Shown in pieces: positions 16,768 through 25,836 of a DNA stretch of 64,000 nucleotides. Under the pieces are notes generated by a model. It did no database searches. It had not been told where the DNA came from and saw only the letters and a program-made list of their open reading frames with translations. Both the position numbers and the translations under genes were made by a program. Positions within the stretch are counted from its first letter, which is position 1. Each line of letters begins with the position of its first letter. The DNA comes from Methylomonas subterranea (GTDB taxonomy: Bacteria > Pseudomonadota > Gammaproteobacteria > Methylococcales > Methylomonadaceae), in assembly GCF_024505185.1 (NCBI RefSeq), contig NZ_JANIBJ010000003.1, positions 1 to 64,000 on the forward strand, written 5' to 3'.

Positions 16768-18960
16768 ATGTCCCTCAATTTCAATCCGGCATCCCTGCTG
16801 CTGTCCTTCATTGCGGTTGCCTGCATGTCAAGCCCGGCCCATGCGGACGGTTTCGGCCCGCTGCCGATCAGCCTGAAAAACGCCCCCATTCCGGAAGTAC
16901 CCGGCCTGCACGATGGGCCAGACCCCATCGTGATCGATAAAAAAGTCGCCATCCAGCTGGGCAAGGCGCTGTTCTGGGATACCAATGTCGGCAGCGACGG
17001 CATGGCCTGCGCCAGCTGTCACTTTCATGCCGGCGCCGACGCCCGGGTGAAAAATCAATTGGCCCCCGGCGGCGTATCGGCAAGCGCAACCGCCGCCAGC
17101 TTCGAGGCCACCGTCACCGACAGCCTGGGCGGGCCCAATTACACCTTAAAGAAAGCGGATTTCCCGTTTCTACAACGCGGCAACAAGTTCGACACCTCTT
17201 CGCCCATCAGCTTTCAAACCGACGACGTGGTGTCCTCATCCGGCACCTTCAGCGGTACGTTCGGCAAAACCCTGCCTAGCGACGGCAACGACGTTTGCGG
17301 CCGCAATGCGGACGCGGTGTTTCACGTCGGCCCGCTGGGTACCCGCAAAGTCTCGCCGCGTAACGCGCCCAGCGTGATAAACGCCATCTTCAACCACCGC
17401 AACTTCTGGGACGGCCGGGCCAACAACGTCTTTAACGGCAACAATCCCTGGGGCGACCGCGATCCGGAGGCCGGCGTCTGGGTCAGCAGCGGCAAAACCA
17501 ATGTAAACAAACAACGCCTGCGCCTGATCAATTCGTCGCTGGCCTCGGTAGCAACCGCCCCACCCCTGAACGACAGCGAAATGAGTTGCCGTCAACGCAG
17601 CTTCGAGGAACTGGCGCGCAAACTGCTGGACCGTAAACCGCTGGCAAACCAAAAAGTCCATTACAACGACAGCGTTTTCAACGGCTTGACCTTCAGCAGC
17701 CCGGGCAATTTGCTGCCGGGCCTGGAAACCAGCTATCGCATGCTGATCATGGAGGCCTTTAACCGTAAATACTGGTCTTACAACAAGCGCGACAAATTCG
17801 GCCGCCCCAAGGACCCAAACCAGTTGGCCTATAGCCAGATCGAGGCCAATTTTCCATTGTTTTTCGGCCTGGCCATTCAATTATACGAATCGACCCTGGT
17901 CTCGGACGATTCGCCCTTCGACCGCAGCGCCCGCGACGCCAATGGCGTACCGGTCGATCTGTCCGAATCGGAACGGCGCGGCATGGAACAATTCCGCAAC
18001 GACCACTGCGCCATGTGCCATGTCGGCCCGACATTTACCTCGGCGACCGTGGCGACCAACGCGCTGTTGGTCAAAACCCACCCCGAAGCCTTCGGCAACG
18101 CGGTCATCAGTCTGGCAACCTCCAACAACGTGGTCGGACGCCATCTAAGCCTTTCCGGCCGAACCCTGGTCGACACCGGCTTTACCTCCACCGGCGTCAC
18201 GCCGCTGGACGGCGACATCGGCCTGGGCGGCGTCGACGCCTTCGGCAAACCCCTGTCCTTCAGCCGGCAATACCTGCAATTTTTGGCCGGCAACGATAGC
18301 GGCGTCCACGACGCGGAAGTCAGAAACGTCAGACCTTGCGATTTTCAGCAACAACTGGCCACCAATACCACGAAAATCAATCCGATAAACCGCTTTAACG
18401 CGCTGGATGGAGTCATGCCGCAAACTCAAGCCACCGACAACTGCATTCAACCCAGCTGGGCCTATCAACCCACGCCGGCCGCGATGCAGACCGAACTGGC
18501 CAAGCCGGACAGTCTCAAGGCCATGGCCGTCATGGAAGGCGCCTTCAAAATTCCCGGCTTGAGAAATATCGAATTGACCGGACCCTACATGCATAACGGC
18601 GGCATGGCCAGTCTGGAGCAAGTGGTCGAGTTCTATGCCAGGGGCGGCAATTTCGACACCCCGGGCAAGGATTTCGGCTTCGTCGGCGGTTCCGGCGATT
18701 TGATCAGTTCGGAGCAAGCACGCGCCGACCTGATCGCATTTCTGAAAACCCTGACCGACGACCGGGTGCGCTACGAAAAAGCCCCCTTCGATCATCCGGA
18801 AATCAAAATTCCTCACGGCCACGTCGGCGACAACATGCTGACAACCGACGGCAACCCCTTGTCGAACCAGCTGGCCCGCGACGAATATCTGCTGATCGAG
18901 GCGGTCGGAGCGGACGGCACGTTGGAACCGTTGCAACCCTTCGAAAACGCCCTGGAATAA
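16768..18960 (+). CDS. Large di-heme cytochrome c peroxidase-family protein
   Basis: The protein is 730 residues from MSLNFNPASL, with GGAG 7 bases upstream. Residues 1-27 form a signal peptide (SSPAHA-D). Two c-type heme sites are visible: C81-A-S-C84-H85 and C414-A-M-C417-H418. The C-terminal GPYMHNGGMASLEQVVEFY segment is typical of the bacterial cytochrome c peroxidase/MauG family. It is about twice the usual length of CcpA enzymes (about 320-360 residues), with long insertions, and resembles the large peroxidase-like surface cytochromes of methanotrophs. It should act in the periplasm or outside the cell. Whether it reduces peroxide or modifies a protein partner cannot be told. Confidence 0.85.
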   Translation: MSLNFNPASLLLSFIAVACMSSPAHADGFGPLPISLKNAPIPEVPGLHDGPDPIVIDKKVAIQLGKALFWDTNVGSDGMACASCHFHAGADARVKNQLAPGGVSASATAASFEATVTDSLGGPNYTLKKADFPFLQRGNKFDTSSPISFQTDDVVSSSGTFSGTFGKTLPSDGNDVCGRNADAVFHVGPLGTRKVSPRNAPSVINAIFNHRNFWDGRANNVFNGNNPWGDRDPEAGVWVSSGKTNVNKQRLRLINSSLASVATAPPLNDSEMSCRQRSFEELARKLLDRKPLANQKVHYNDSVFNGLTFSSPGNLLPGLETSYRMLIMEAFNRKYWSYNKRDKFGRPKDPNQLAYSQIEANFPLFFGLAIQLYESTLVSDDSPFDRSARDANGVPVDLSESERRGMEQFRNDHCAMCHVGPTFTSATVATNALLVKTHPEAFGNAVISLATSNNVVGRHLSLSGRTLVDTGFTSTGVTPLDGDIGLGGVDAFGKPLSFSRQYLQFLAGNDSGVHDAEVRNVRPCDFQQQLATNTTKINPINRFNALDGVMPQTQATDNCIQPSWAYQPTPAAMQTELAKPDSLKAMAVMEGAFKIPGLRNIELTGPYMHNGGMASLEQVVEFYARGGNFDTPGKDFGFVGGSGDLISSEQARADLIAFLKTLTDDRVRYEKAPFDHPEIKIPHGHVGDNMLTTDGNPLSNQLARDEYLLIEAVGADGTLEPLQPFENALE

Positions 18961-19109
18961 GTCCGGCGCCATCCATCCCCGGCCCGCCGGCGCAACGCGG
19001 CGGGCCCATTCCATAAAACTCCCCGCCAACTCCGCGAGCTTGTGTTTGGGGCGGAATCCTGGTCTGATTTAGCCTTTTCCAACAAGACTCCCTAAACAAG
19101 GAAGCCAAC

Positions 19110-20078
19110 ATGAAATATCGCGTTCTGGTAACCCGGCGCTGGCCGGCGGCGGTGGAAGCCAAGTTACAACGGCAATATGACGTAACGCTAAACCACGACG
19201 ACCACCCGTTTACCATCGAGGAAATCAAACAGGCCCTGCAGCAATACGACGCGGTTTGCCCCACGGTGTGCGACAGCCTGCCGGCCGAGGTGTTTGACCT
19301 GCCGCATATGCGCTGCAAGATTCTCGGCAACTTCGGTGTCGGCTATAACCATATCGACATCGCGGCGGCCAAACAGGCCGGCCTGATCGTCACCAACACT
19401 CCCGGCGTGTTGACCGAAAGCACCGCCGATATCGCCATGACCTTGCTGTTGATGTCCGCCCGGCGCGGCGCGGAAGGCGACCGGCTGGTGCGCGCCGGCC
19501 GCTGGACGGGCTGGTGCCCCACTCACATGATGAGCAGCGATGTCACCGGCGCCACATTGGGCCTGATCGGCTTCGGCCGGATTGCCCAAGCCATGGCCCG
19601 TAAGGCCCACCACGGTTTCGGCATGAAAATTCTGTATGTCAAACCCTCGCCGGCCGATCCGGCGTTGGTCGATGACCTGCAAGCCGTGCGCTGCGATACG
19701 GTGGAAGAACTGCTGCCGCTATGCGATTACGTCTCCCTGCACTGCCCCGGCGGCCACGAAACCCGCCATTTGATGAATGCCGCCAGACTGGCCCTGATGA
19801 AACCCACCGCGCATTTGATCAATACTGCCCGCGGCGACGTGGTGGACAGCAAAGCCCTGATTGCGGCCTTGCGGGACAAACGCATAGCCGGCGCCGGCCT
19901 GGATGTTTACGAAGGCGAACCCAACATCAACCCCGGCTTTCTGGATCTGGACAATGTATCGCTGCTGCCGCATCTGGGCAGCGCGACTATCGCCACACGC
20001 ACCGCGATGGGCGAAAAGGTGTTGGCCAATTTGGCGGCCTATTTTGCCGGACAGGTTTTGCCGGACAGGGTGGTTTAA
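19110..20078 (+). CDS. D-2-hydroxyacid dehydrogenase (glyoxylate/hydroxypyruvate reductase type)
   Basis: This 322-residue NAD(P)H-dependent dehydrogenase has the Rossmann loop GLIGFGRIAQAMA at about residue 150 and the catalytic trio of the family: Arg in NTARGDVVD, Glu in LDVYEGEP, and His in LLPHLGSAT. It would reduce glyoxylate to glycolate or hydroxypyruvate to glycerate. The serine-cycle block nearby makes hydroxypyruvate reductase attractive, because Sga produces hydroxypyruvate. However, the gene is 5 kb away in its own unit, so glyoxylate reductase (GyaR-like) is equally possible. Confidence 0.85.
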   Translation: MKYRVLVTRRWPAAVEAKLQRQYDVTLNHDDHPFTIEEIKQALQQYDAVCPTVCDSLPAEVFDLPHMRCKILGNFGVGYNHIDIAAAKQAGLIVTNTPGVLTESTADIAMTLLLMSARRGAEGDRLVRAGRWTGWCPTHMMSSDVTGATLGLIGFGRIAQAMARKAHHGFGMKILYVKPSPADPALVDDLQAVRCDTVEELLPLCDYVSLHCPGGHETRHLMNAARLALMKPTAHLINTARGDVVDSKALIAALRDKRIAGAGLDVYEGEPNINPGFLDLDNVSLLPHLGSATIATRTAMGEKVLANLAAYFAGQVLPDRVV

Positions 20079-20097
20079 GATCGATCGGTTGGCTTGG

Positions 20098-20222
20098 CGT
20101 TTACTCCGAGCGTCATGGCGGAAGCCTTGCATGGCCGCGATTAGCAAGGCCATCATCGCGACTGCGCGTCGCTCCTACAGGACTGTCTTTCAGTCGCCGG
20201 GGCGATGCAACGGTTTCATGAC
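20098..20222. repeat. Interspersed repeat of about 125 bp, copy A
   Basis: This stretch shares the segment GCGATTRGCAAGGYCATC, followed by ATCGCGACTRYGCGTCGCTCC, with 45936-46063, together with matching edges (TTACTC...GTCATGG and GGTTTCAT). It occupies most of the 330-bp gap after the dehydrogenase; no gene is seen there. It looks like a small non-coding dispersed element. Confidence 0.65.
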
Positions 20223-20407
20223 TCCAATCGAACCGCCGGGCCGCGCTCGCTGGAAAAGCTGAAGGAATAAACGTTTGCTTGATGGCGGGACTGGTTATTT
20301 GTTGTCAAGCATGGCACAGATAGGATGCGGCAAAAATCGGACAAAATCCCTGGCCCGAATTCGTAAAGATCGGAGCCGCCGGCCGCCTTATACGCCGGGA
20401 ACCAGTC

Positions 20408-20812
20408 TTATTTCTTTTTGACCGCAGTCTTTTTTGCCGCGTCTTTTTTTGCGGTTTTTTTAACGGCTTTTTGCTTGCCAACCGTGGCTTTTTTGGCTTG
20501 CTTGGGCTTGGGGGGCGGGGCGGCTTGTTCTAGCGGGGCGGTTTCTTCGGCCGTCTCCGGTTCTTCCATGTCGAGCGATGGCTCCGGTTGGCTCGGCGAT
20601 TCGGCATCGTGAAACGGCTTTTCGCAATCCGGCAGGGCTTCGCCTTCCGGCGAGCAAATCACCCGGTATATGATGCGCCTGTCGTTATCGGCCGGCAGCG
20701 CCGGCTCGGCGACGACCGGGGCCGATTCGTCGGATATATGACCCAGCACCTCACCGGCTTGGGACGGTATTTGCCAAGCTATCAGACTCAACCACAGCAG
20801 GGACCGCTTCAC
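20408..20812 (-). CDS. Exported protein with histone H1-like Lys/Ala tail
   Basis: The preferred start is the GTG at 20812, whose bases overlap the mazG stop (GTGA), giving 134 residues; this makes MKRSLLWLSLIAWQIPSQA a proper signal peptide. An in-frame ATG further upstream would lie inside mazG and spoil the signal. After an acidic, Pro/Glu-rich middle with two cysteines (CSPEGEALPDC), the last 35 residues are a KKA-rich tail like histone H1 or AlgP. The function is not known. A basic Lys/Ala tail on an exported protein is odd. It lies at the end of the kinase-mazG overlapping operon. Confidence 0.7.
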   Translation of the reverse strand: MKRSLLWLSLIAWQIPSQAGEVLGHISDESAPVVAEPALPADNDRRIIYRVICSPEGEALPDCEKPFHDAESPSQPEPSLDMEEPETAEETAPLEQAAPPPKPKQAKKATVGKQKAVKKTAKKDAAKKTAVKKK

Positions 20813-21627
20813 GAGCCACCCGAATGCGCATTTTTTTGCACTTGCTTGGCCTCGTGCCACAGACTATCCAACTCCGCCAGTTCGCACTCCCGCAACTGTC
20901 GGCCCGTGGCCTGGATTTGCCTTTCGATGTAATTGAAGCGACGGGTAAATTTCTTGGTGGCTTCTTTCAGGGCGATTTCCGGATTCACTTTCAGGTGGCG
21001 GGCCAGATTGACCACCACCAGCAACAAGTCGCCGACTTCTTCCTGCACGTGGGCCTGATCACCGGATTGCCAAGCTTCATGGACTTCCCGCAGCTCTTCC
21101 TCGACCTTATCGAATACCGGTTCGGTATCCGGCCAATCGAAGCCGTGGCTGGCGGCGCGATTCTGAATTTTTTCGCAGGCCACCAGGGCCGGCAGACTTT
21201 TCGCCACCCCGGACAGCACGCTTTCCGGCTTGTTCTCGGTATTTTTTTGTTGCCTTTCCCGCGCCTTGGCATCTTCCCAGGCTTGCTGGCGTTGTTGGTC
21301 GGTTTCGAACTTGACGCCGGCGAATACATGCGGATGCCGGCTAACCAGTTTTTCGGAAATGCCCGCCGCCACCTGTTCGAAATCGAACAAACCGCGCTCT
21401 TCGGCAATCCGGGAATGGAACACTACCTGCAGCAGCAAGTCGCCCAATTCGGCCCGCAAGTCCTGGAAGTCGTTGCGTTCTATGGCATCCGCCACTTCGT
21501 AGGCTTCTTCTATGGTATAGGGAATCAGGCTATAAAAATCCTGTTTGACATCCCAGGCGCAACCCGTTTCCGGGTCGCGCAAGCGGGCCATCAGTTCCAG
21601 CAATCCCCGGGTATTGACCAAACTCAA
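20809..21627 (-). CDS. mazG: Nucleoside triphosphate pyrophosphohydrolase MazG
   Basis: This 272-residue protein aligns with MazG from its start (LLELMARLRDPETGCAWDVKQD, seen at residues 9-30) and contains two MazG repeats, each with an EExxE...ELGDLLLQ or EEVGDLLLV metal-binding pattern. It hydrolyses NTPs to NMP and pyrophosphate, clearing aberrant nucleotides. The start is a TTG overlapping the kinase stop (TTGA), so translation is coupled; the matching length supports it over any later ATG. The next gene in turn overlaps the mazG stop. Confidence 0.92.
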   Translation of the reverse strand: MSLVNTRGLLELMARLRDPETGCAWDVKQDFYSLIPYTIEEAYEVADAIERNDFQDLRAELGDLLLQVVFHSRIAEERGLFDFEQVAAGISEKLVSRHPHVFAGVKFETDQQRQQAWEDAKARERQQKNTENKPESVLSGVAKSLPALVACEKIQNRAASHGFDWPDTEPVFDKVEEELREVHEAWQSGDQAHVQEEVGDLLLVVVNLARHLKVNPEIALKEATKKFTRRFNYIERQIQATGRQLRECELAELDSLWHEAKQVQKNAHSGGS

Positions 21628-22556
21628 AATGAGGAACCGAAACTTTCTTGATAACGTTGTTTGAATTCGGCCATGCTGAAAACGTGGTTTTGGGTCCCGT
21701 TGTGTTCAATTTTGATGGCGCCCAACAGCGAAGCGATGCGGCCGGTCACATCCCAGTCGTAATCGTTCATCAGGCCGTACAGCAAGCCGGCCCGGTAGGC
21801 ATCGCCGCAGCCGGTGGGGTCCAGCACCTGCTTGGGCGCGGCCGGCGGGATATCCAGGCATTGGCCCTGGGTATAAATTTTTGATCCCTTGCCGCCCAGG
21901 GTGATGATCAAGGCATCGACTTTTTCGGCAATTTGCTCCAGCGTCAAACCGGTGCGCTGCTGCATCAGTTCGGACTCGTAATCGTTAAAGGTGGCGTAAT
22001 TGGCCAACTCCAGGAATTGCAGCAACTCGTCGCCGTCGAACATCGGCATGCCTTGGCCGGGATCGAAAATAAACGGAATCCCCAGTTCGGCGAATTGCGC
22101 CGCGTGCTGTTGCATGCCTTGCTTGCCGTCCGGCGAAACGATACCGATCGTGATTTCCGCCGCGGCGGGCACGTCGTTCAGATGCGAAAAATTCATCGCG
22201 CCAGGATGGAAGGCGGTGATTTGGTTGTCGTCTTCGTCGGTGGTGATATAGGCTTGGCCGGTATAATGGTCGTCCAAGGTTTTAATGTAACGGGCACTGA
22301 TACCGCATTGGCTCAACCATTGCGCATAGGGCTCAAAATCATGCCCCACCGTGGCCATGATCAAGGGCTCTTCTTTCAACAATTGCAGGTTATAGGCGAT
22401 GTTGCCGGCGCAGCCGCCGTATTCGCGGCGCATCACCGGCACCAGAAACGACACGTTCAGGATGTGCACCTTTTCCGGCAGAATATGGTGTTTGAATTTA
22501 TCGTGAAACACCATGATGGTGTCATAGGCCATGGACCCGCAAATTAACGCACTCAT
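21624..22556 (-). CDS. PfkB-family carbohydrate/adenosine kinase
   Basis: The protein is 310 residues from MSALICGSMAYDT, with AGGA 6 bases upstream. It shows the ribokinase/PfkB pattern: GG-type substrate site (REYGGCAGNIAYNL) near residue 50 and the C-terminal anion-hole motif DPTGCGDAYRAG with the catalytic Asp. Its closest recognisable relatives are annotated adenosine kinases of Proteobacteria. Adenosine recycling to AMP is therefore the best guess; another sugar or nucleoside substrate cannot be excluded. It is the first gene of an operon with mazG and the basic-tail protein. Confidence 0.85.
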   Translation of the reverse strand: MSALICGSMAYDTIMVFHDKFKHHILPEKVHILNVSFLVPVMRREYGGCAGNIAYNLQLLKEEPLIMATVGHDFEPYAQWLSQCGISARYIKTLDDHYTGQAYITTDEDDNQITAFHPGAMNFSHLNDVPAAAEITIGIVSPDGKQGMQQHAAQFAELGIPFIFDPGQGMPMFDGDELLQFLELANYATFNDYESELMQQRTGLTLEQIAEKVDALIITLGGKGSKIYTQGQCLDIPPAAPKQVLDPTGCGDAYRAGLLYGLMNDYDWDVTGRIASLLGAIKIEHNGTQNHVFSMAEFKQRYQESFGSSF

Positions 22557-22657
22557 TGTTTTCCTTTTGTTAACACATTCAGCGGGCGCTAAAGTAACGG
22601 ATGTTGGGTTGCGGCACAAGGTAAAAGTTGCACTGTGCGGGCTTTACCGTGGCGGAT

Positions 22658-23017
22658 TTATAACAAAATCAAACCCCAGGTAGCGGCGGCCCAGGCCAGC
22701 GACAACATCACGGCCGCCGAGCCGATATCCTTGGCGCGGCCGGATAATTCGTGATGCTCGAAGCCGACCCTGTCCACCACGGCTTCGACGGCCGAATTCA
22801 GCAGTTCAACCAGCAACACCAACACCACGCTGCCGATCAGCAACACGATTTCGATGGCGCTGTTACCCAACCACAGCGCCAGCGGCGTGCTGACCACGAA
22901 CAACATGACTTCCTGCCGAAAGGCTTCTTCGTGCCGCCAAGTGGCCTTGAAGCCGGCCACCGAGAAAAAACAGGCATTGATCAGCCGTTTCAAGCCTTTT
23001 GCATTTTGATTGGCCAT
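22658..23017 (-). CDS. dgkA: Diacylglycerol kinase
   Basis: This 119-residue integral membrane protein has three hydrophobic helices and the DgkA active-site stretch ELLNSAVEAVVDRV followed by HELSGRAKDIGSAAV. It phosphorylates diacylglycerol to phosphatidic acid at the inner membrane, recycling lipid from periplasmic glucan and LPS modification. It follows gcvH by 9 bases on the same strand, with a GGAAA site. Confidence 0.93.
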   Translation of the reverse strand: MANQNAKGLKRLINACFFSVAGFKATWRHEEAFRQEVMLFVVSTPLALWLGNSAIEIVLLIGSVVLVLLVELLNSAVEAVVDRVGFEHHELSGRAKDIGSAAVMLSLAWAAATWGLILL

Positions 23018-23026
23018 AAATTTCCG

Positions 23027-23410
23027 TCACTCATCTATCATGGCCTGATAGGCCTCGGCACTCATCAGTTGTTCCAGTTCGGTTGTATCGTCGGCCTTGA
23101 TACAAAACAACCAGGTGGCGAAGGCGTCGTCGTTGACCTGTTCGGGCGCATCCACCAACGTTTCGTTGATCTCCACCACGGTGCCGCTGACCGGGCTATA
23201 TAAATCGGAGGCGGTTTTCACCGATTCGACCACCGCCAATTGCTCGCGGGCGGTCACGCTCCGACCCACTTCGGGGAAGCCGATGAAAACGATATCGCCC
23301 AATTCCGATTGGGCAAAATCGGTGATACCCACCCGCACCAGTTGGCCGTCTTCCAGAGCCGCCCATTCGTGAGTGCTTGCGTATTTCAGATTTTCTGGAT
23401 TTTTTTTCAT
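23027..23410 (-). CDS. gcvH: Glycine cleavage system H protein
   Basis: This 127-residue lipoyl carrier has the lipoylation lysine K65 in [10 protein letters not shown] and typical H-protein segments ([22 protein letters not shown], residues about 13-34, and [14 protein letters not shown]). It shuttles the aminomethyl group between the P and T proteins of the glycine cleavage system. The other gcv genes are not in the window. AGGA lies 7 bases before the ATG. No glycine riboswitch is seen upstream. Confidence 0.95.
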   Translation of the reverse strand: MKKNPENLKYASTHEWAALEDGQLVRVGITDFAQSELGDIVFIGFPEVGRSVTAREQLAVVESVKTASDLYSPVSGTVVEINETLVDAPEQVNDDAFATWLFCIKADDTTELEQLMSAEAYQAMIDE

Positions 23411-23545
23411 TGGAAATTCCTGTTTTTAGCCGTAACGTTAACCTGGAAAGCATAACCGGCTATTTTTTTTACACAACAAATAATTTAGAAATCCCGCCCC
23501 GGCAAATCCTATAATCACGGGCCAAATCAACCTTGAATTCGAAAA

Positions 23546-24526
23546 ATGCATCCTCTGATTCCGTTGGCCGGCCTGATTTTTTTGCTTTACGGCAGCCTCC
23601 CCCAAGCCACCGTGGACGATGACGACATAAGCCCGCCGGCGCCCGCTCAAGCCCTGCGGCAAAGCGCCGGCATCGTCACCCAAACCCTGCAAGCCAACGC
23701 CCGGCAGCCGGAATTCAGCGCCCACGGCAGCGTGATCGATCTGCAACCCCTGCTGGCCCTGCGCCAGCAATTTCTGGCCGCCCAGGCCTTGCGCGACAGT
23801 GCCCAGGCCCGTTACCAGGAAGCCGATGCCAATTTGTCCCGCACCCGGCATCTGCACCAACAGGACATCGTCTCCACCCGCCGCCTGCAGGAACAGCAGG
23901 CGCAATGGCGCAACGATAAGGCCAACCTGTCCACTAGCGCTTATCAGCAGCAAACCATCCTTGCCGGCGGCCGCCTGCAATGGGGTGAAGTGTTGACCGA
24001 CTGGTTTACCCGGGCCGACAACCCGCAAGCGGAGCAATTTTTGCATCACCGCGCGCAATTGCTGCAAATCAGTCTGCCGGCCAATAGCCGCCTGCCCGCC
24101 TCCACCCGTGTCATTGCGGTGGATGAGCATGGTCGGCGCGAACGGGCCGTCGGCGCCACGCTGGTTTCGCCCGCCCCGCAAGTCGACCCCATCACCCAGG
24201 GCGAGCGCTATTTCTTCCGGACCGACGCCCGCCGCCTGCCCTTCGGCGCCCGGATCAGTGCCTGGATCGCCGACGACTCGCCCGGCACCGACGGTGTGAT
24301 AATTCCCGAGCGGGCGGTGGTTTGGCATTTGGGACAGGCGTTTGTCTACATCAAGGCAGGGGACGGTGAATTCACGCGCCGGCCCTTGGCCGAAAGCCCG
24401 CTGGTCGACGGCGGCTATTTTGCGGCGGAAGGTTTTAAGGCCGGCGAAGAAATAGTCACCACCGGCGCCCAGACTTTGCTCTCGCAAGAACTGAAAAACC
24501 TGATCCCCAGCGAGGACGACGACTAA
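23546..24526 (+). CDS. Orphan periplasmic adaptor (MFP/HlyD-like) protein
   Basis: This 326-residue protein has a signal peptide at residues 1-21 (LIPLAGLIFLLYG...PQA). A helical hairpin follows, with Leu/Gln/Arg-rich heptads at about 70-140 (ALRDSAQARYQEADANLS, HLHQQDIVSTRRLQEQQAQW), and then beta-rich domains with VIIPERAVVWHLGQAFVYIK and EGFKAGEEIVTTGAQTLLSQ. This is the order of RND/HlyD membrane-fusion proteins. No pump or outer membrane channel gene is adjacent on either side, and a repeat follows directly. The cargo is unknown. Confidence 0.7.
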   Translation: MHPLIPLAGLIFLLYGSLPQATVDDDDISPPAPAQALRQSAGIVTQTLQANARQPEFSAHGSVIDLQPLLALRQQFLAAQALRDSAQARYQEADANLSRTRHLHQQDIVSTRRLQEQQAQWRNDKANLSTSAYQQQTILAGGRLQWGEVLTDWFTRADNPQAEQFLHHRAQLLQISLPANSRLPASTRVIAVDEHGRRERAVGATLVSPAPQVDPITQGERYFFRTDARRLPFGARISAWIADDSPGTDGVIIPERAVVWHLGQAFVYIKAGDGEFTRRPLAESPLVDGGYFAAEGFKAGEEIVTTGAQTLLSQELKNLIPSEDDD

Positions 24527-24565
24527 GATTTCCGTCCCGAATAATTTCCCCTAACCCCAGCCCGC

Positions 24566-24715
24566 CCGCAAGAGACTGTCGTAAAAACTCCCTCTCCTTG
24601 CGGGAGAGGGTTGGGGAGAGGGGAAATAACAAGGCAATGCGTTGATTTTTTATACCCTCACCCTGCCCTCTCCCGGGGGGAGAGGGTTCTTTATGGCTTT
24701 TACGACGGCGCCCGA
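24566..24715. repeat. Interspersed inverted repeat (CCCTCTCC family), copy 2
   Basis: The arms ccctctccttgcgggagaggg near 24587 and ccctctcccggggggagaggg near 24668 flank about 60 bases, and GTCGTAAAAAC/TTTTACGAC edges enclose the unit. It is related to the copy at 4486-4597. No gene lies in 24527-24756. Confidence 0.7.
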
Positions 24716-24756
24716 AGGGCGAGGGAATGCCTTGTAAAGTGAGTTCGCGCGCGTTC

Positions 24757-25836
24757 CTAAGCCGCCGACGTCCGCGCGGCGGGAGCAAGCATTTCTCCGT
24801 GTCTGACCTGCAACACTTCCACGCTGTCCCAGACATTTTCCACGAACTCGCTATCCATTTTCGGCATGCCGTGCCGCAACCAGTCGACTATCACCTTGGC
24901 TACATTGGGATAGGTGACCCGCACAGCATGCGGATTATGCAGCCAGTCTTCGATAACCTGGGCATCCAGATCGAACATGGTGTGGCCGTAACCCAATTGT
25001 TCCAACGCGGCCGCGTTGGAGATCTGCTCCATTTGCGCATGCAGCGGTTTGGCCAGAATTTTTTTGCCCATCTGCAGGGATTCGCTAGCCAACTCGAAGC
25101 CGGCGTTGCTGATGATGCCGGCGCAGTCGTACAAATCCCTTTGGAAGCCGTCCCGCGACAGCGGCTTGAAGGCGATATGCGGGTATTTCGACTCGATCGG
25201 CTCCGGCGCGTAAACGTGAAATTCGAAATTCTCGAACGGACACAATAGGCGCATGACCGTCTGCTGGTCTTCAAACGGCAGATAAACCACGATTTTATTG
25301 ACCAGCACCTTCTCCGGAAACGCCGGGGTTTCGATGATGGGCGGCAGGATGGGCTGGCCGAAATGGTGCCAATGCAGCCCCACGCCCACATCGGCGGGGG
25401 CAAACAGTTTCATGACCTGTTCGGCCAGCGGATCGGAGCCCTTGCGCGGAATGGCGTGGCCGAAGGCATATTGATGGCCTATGCCTATCACCGGTTTTTT
25501 TTGCCTTCTGGCCGCCCAGGCCGTGACCGGCTCGAAATCGCTGATGACATAGTCGTAAGAGCTTAAATCCAGCGCCTTGATATCCTTTACAAAACGGATC
25601 GGGCTGGCTTGCAGGGCGGTTTTCAGGTAGGAGACCTGACCGTTGCGGGTATTGAAGGTCAGACCCTCGCGGGTTTGGTATCCGTTGAACACCTGCATAT
25701 CGAAATATTTTTCCGCCGGCCGGCCGGTAAATTGGAAGCAGACCTCGAATCCGGCGGCATACAGTTCGCCGGCCATTACGCGGGCGCGGGTAATGTGGCC
25801 ATTACCGGTGCCCTGCACACCATAAAAAATTTTCAT
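24757..25836 (-). CDS. Glycosyltransferase, MJ1255/MurG-like family
   Basis: This 359-residue protein opens with KIFYGVQGTGNGHITRARVMA, the glycine-rich N-terminal loop of GT-B enzymes, and has the C-terminal donor-site segment ISNAGFELASESLQMGKKIL with the usual acidic and Gly residues. The family (MJ1255/VC2487-like) is related to UDP-GlcNAc transferases; the acceptor is unknown. The start codon directly follows the stop of the PAP2 gene (TAGATG), so the two are translationally coupled. This points to a shared envelope or lipid-linked sugar pathway. Confidence 0.82.
   Translation of the reverse strand: MKIFYGVQGTGNGHITRARVMAGELYAAGFEVCFQFTGRPAEKYFDMQVFNGYQTREGLTFNTRNGQVSYLKTALQASPIRFVKDIKALDLSSYDYVISDFEPVTAWAARRQKKPVIGIGHQYAFGHAIPRKGSDPLAEQVMKLFAPADVGVGLHWHHFGQPILPPIIETPAFPEKVLVNKIVVYLPFEDQQTVMRLLCPFENFEFHVYAPEPIESKYPHIAFKPLSRDGFQRDLYDCAGIISNAGFELASESLQMGKKILAKPLHAQMEQISNAAALEQLGYGHTMFDLDAQVIEDWLHNPHAVRVTYPNVAKVIVDWLRHGMPKMDSEFVENVWDSVEVLQVRHGEMLAPAARTSAA

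Noticed and set aside
23411-23545. Glycine riboswitch before gcvH
   Set aside because: No paired aptamer pattern is visible in the short leader.
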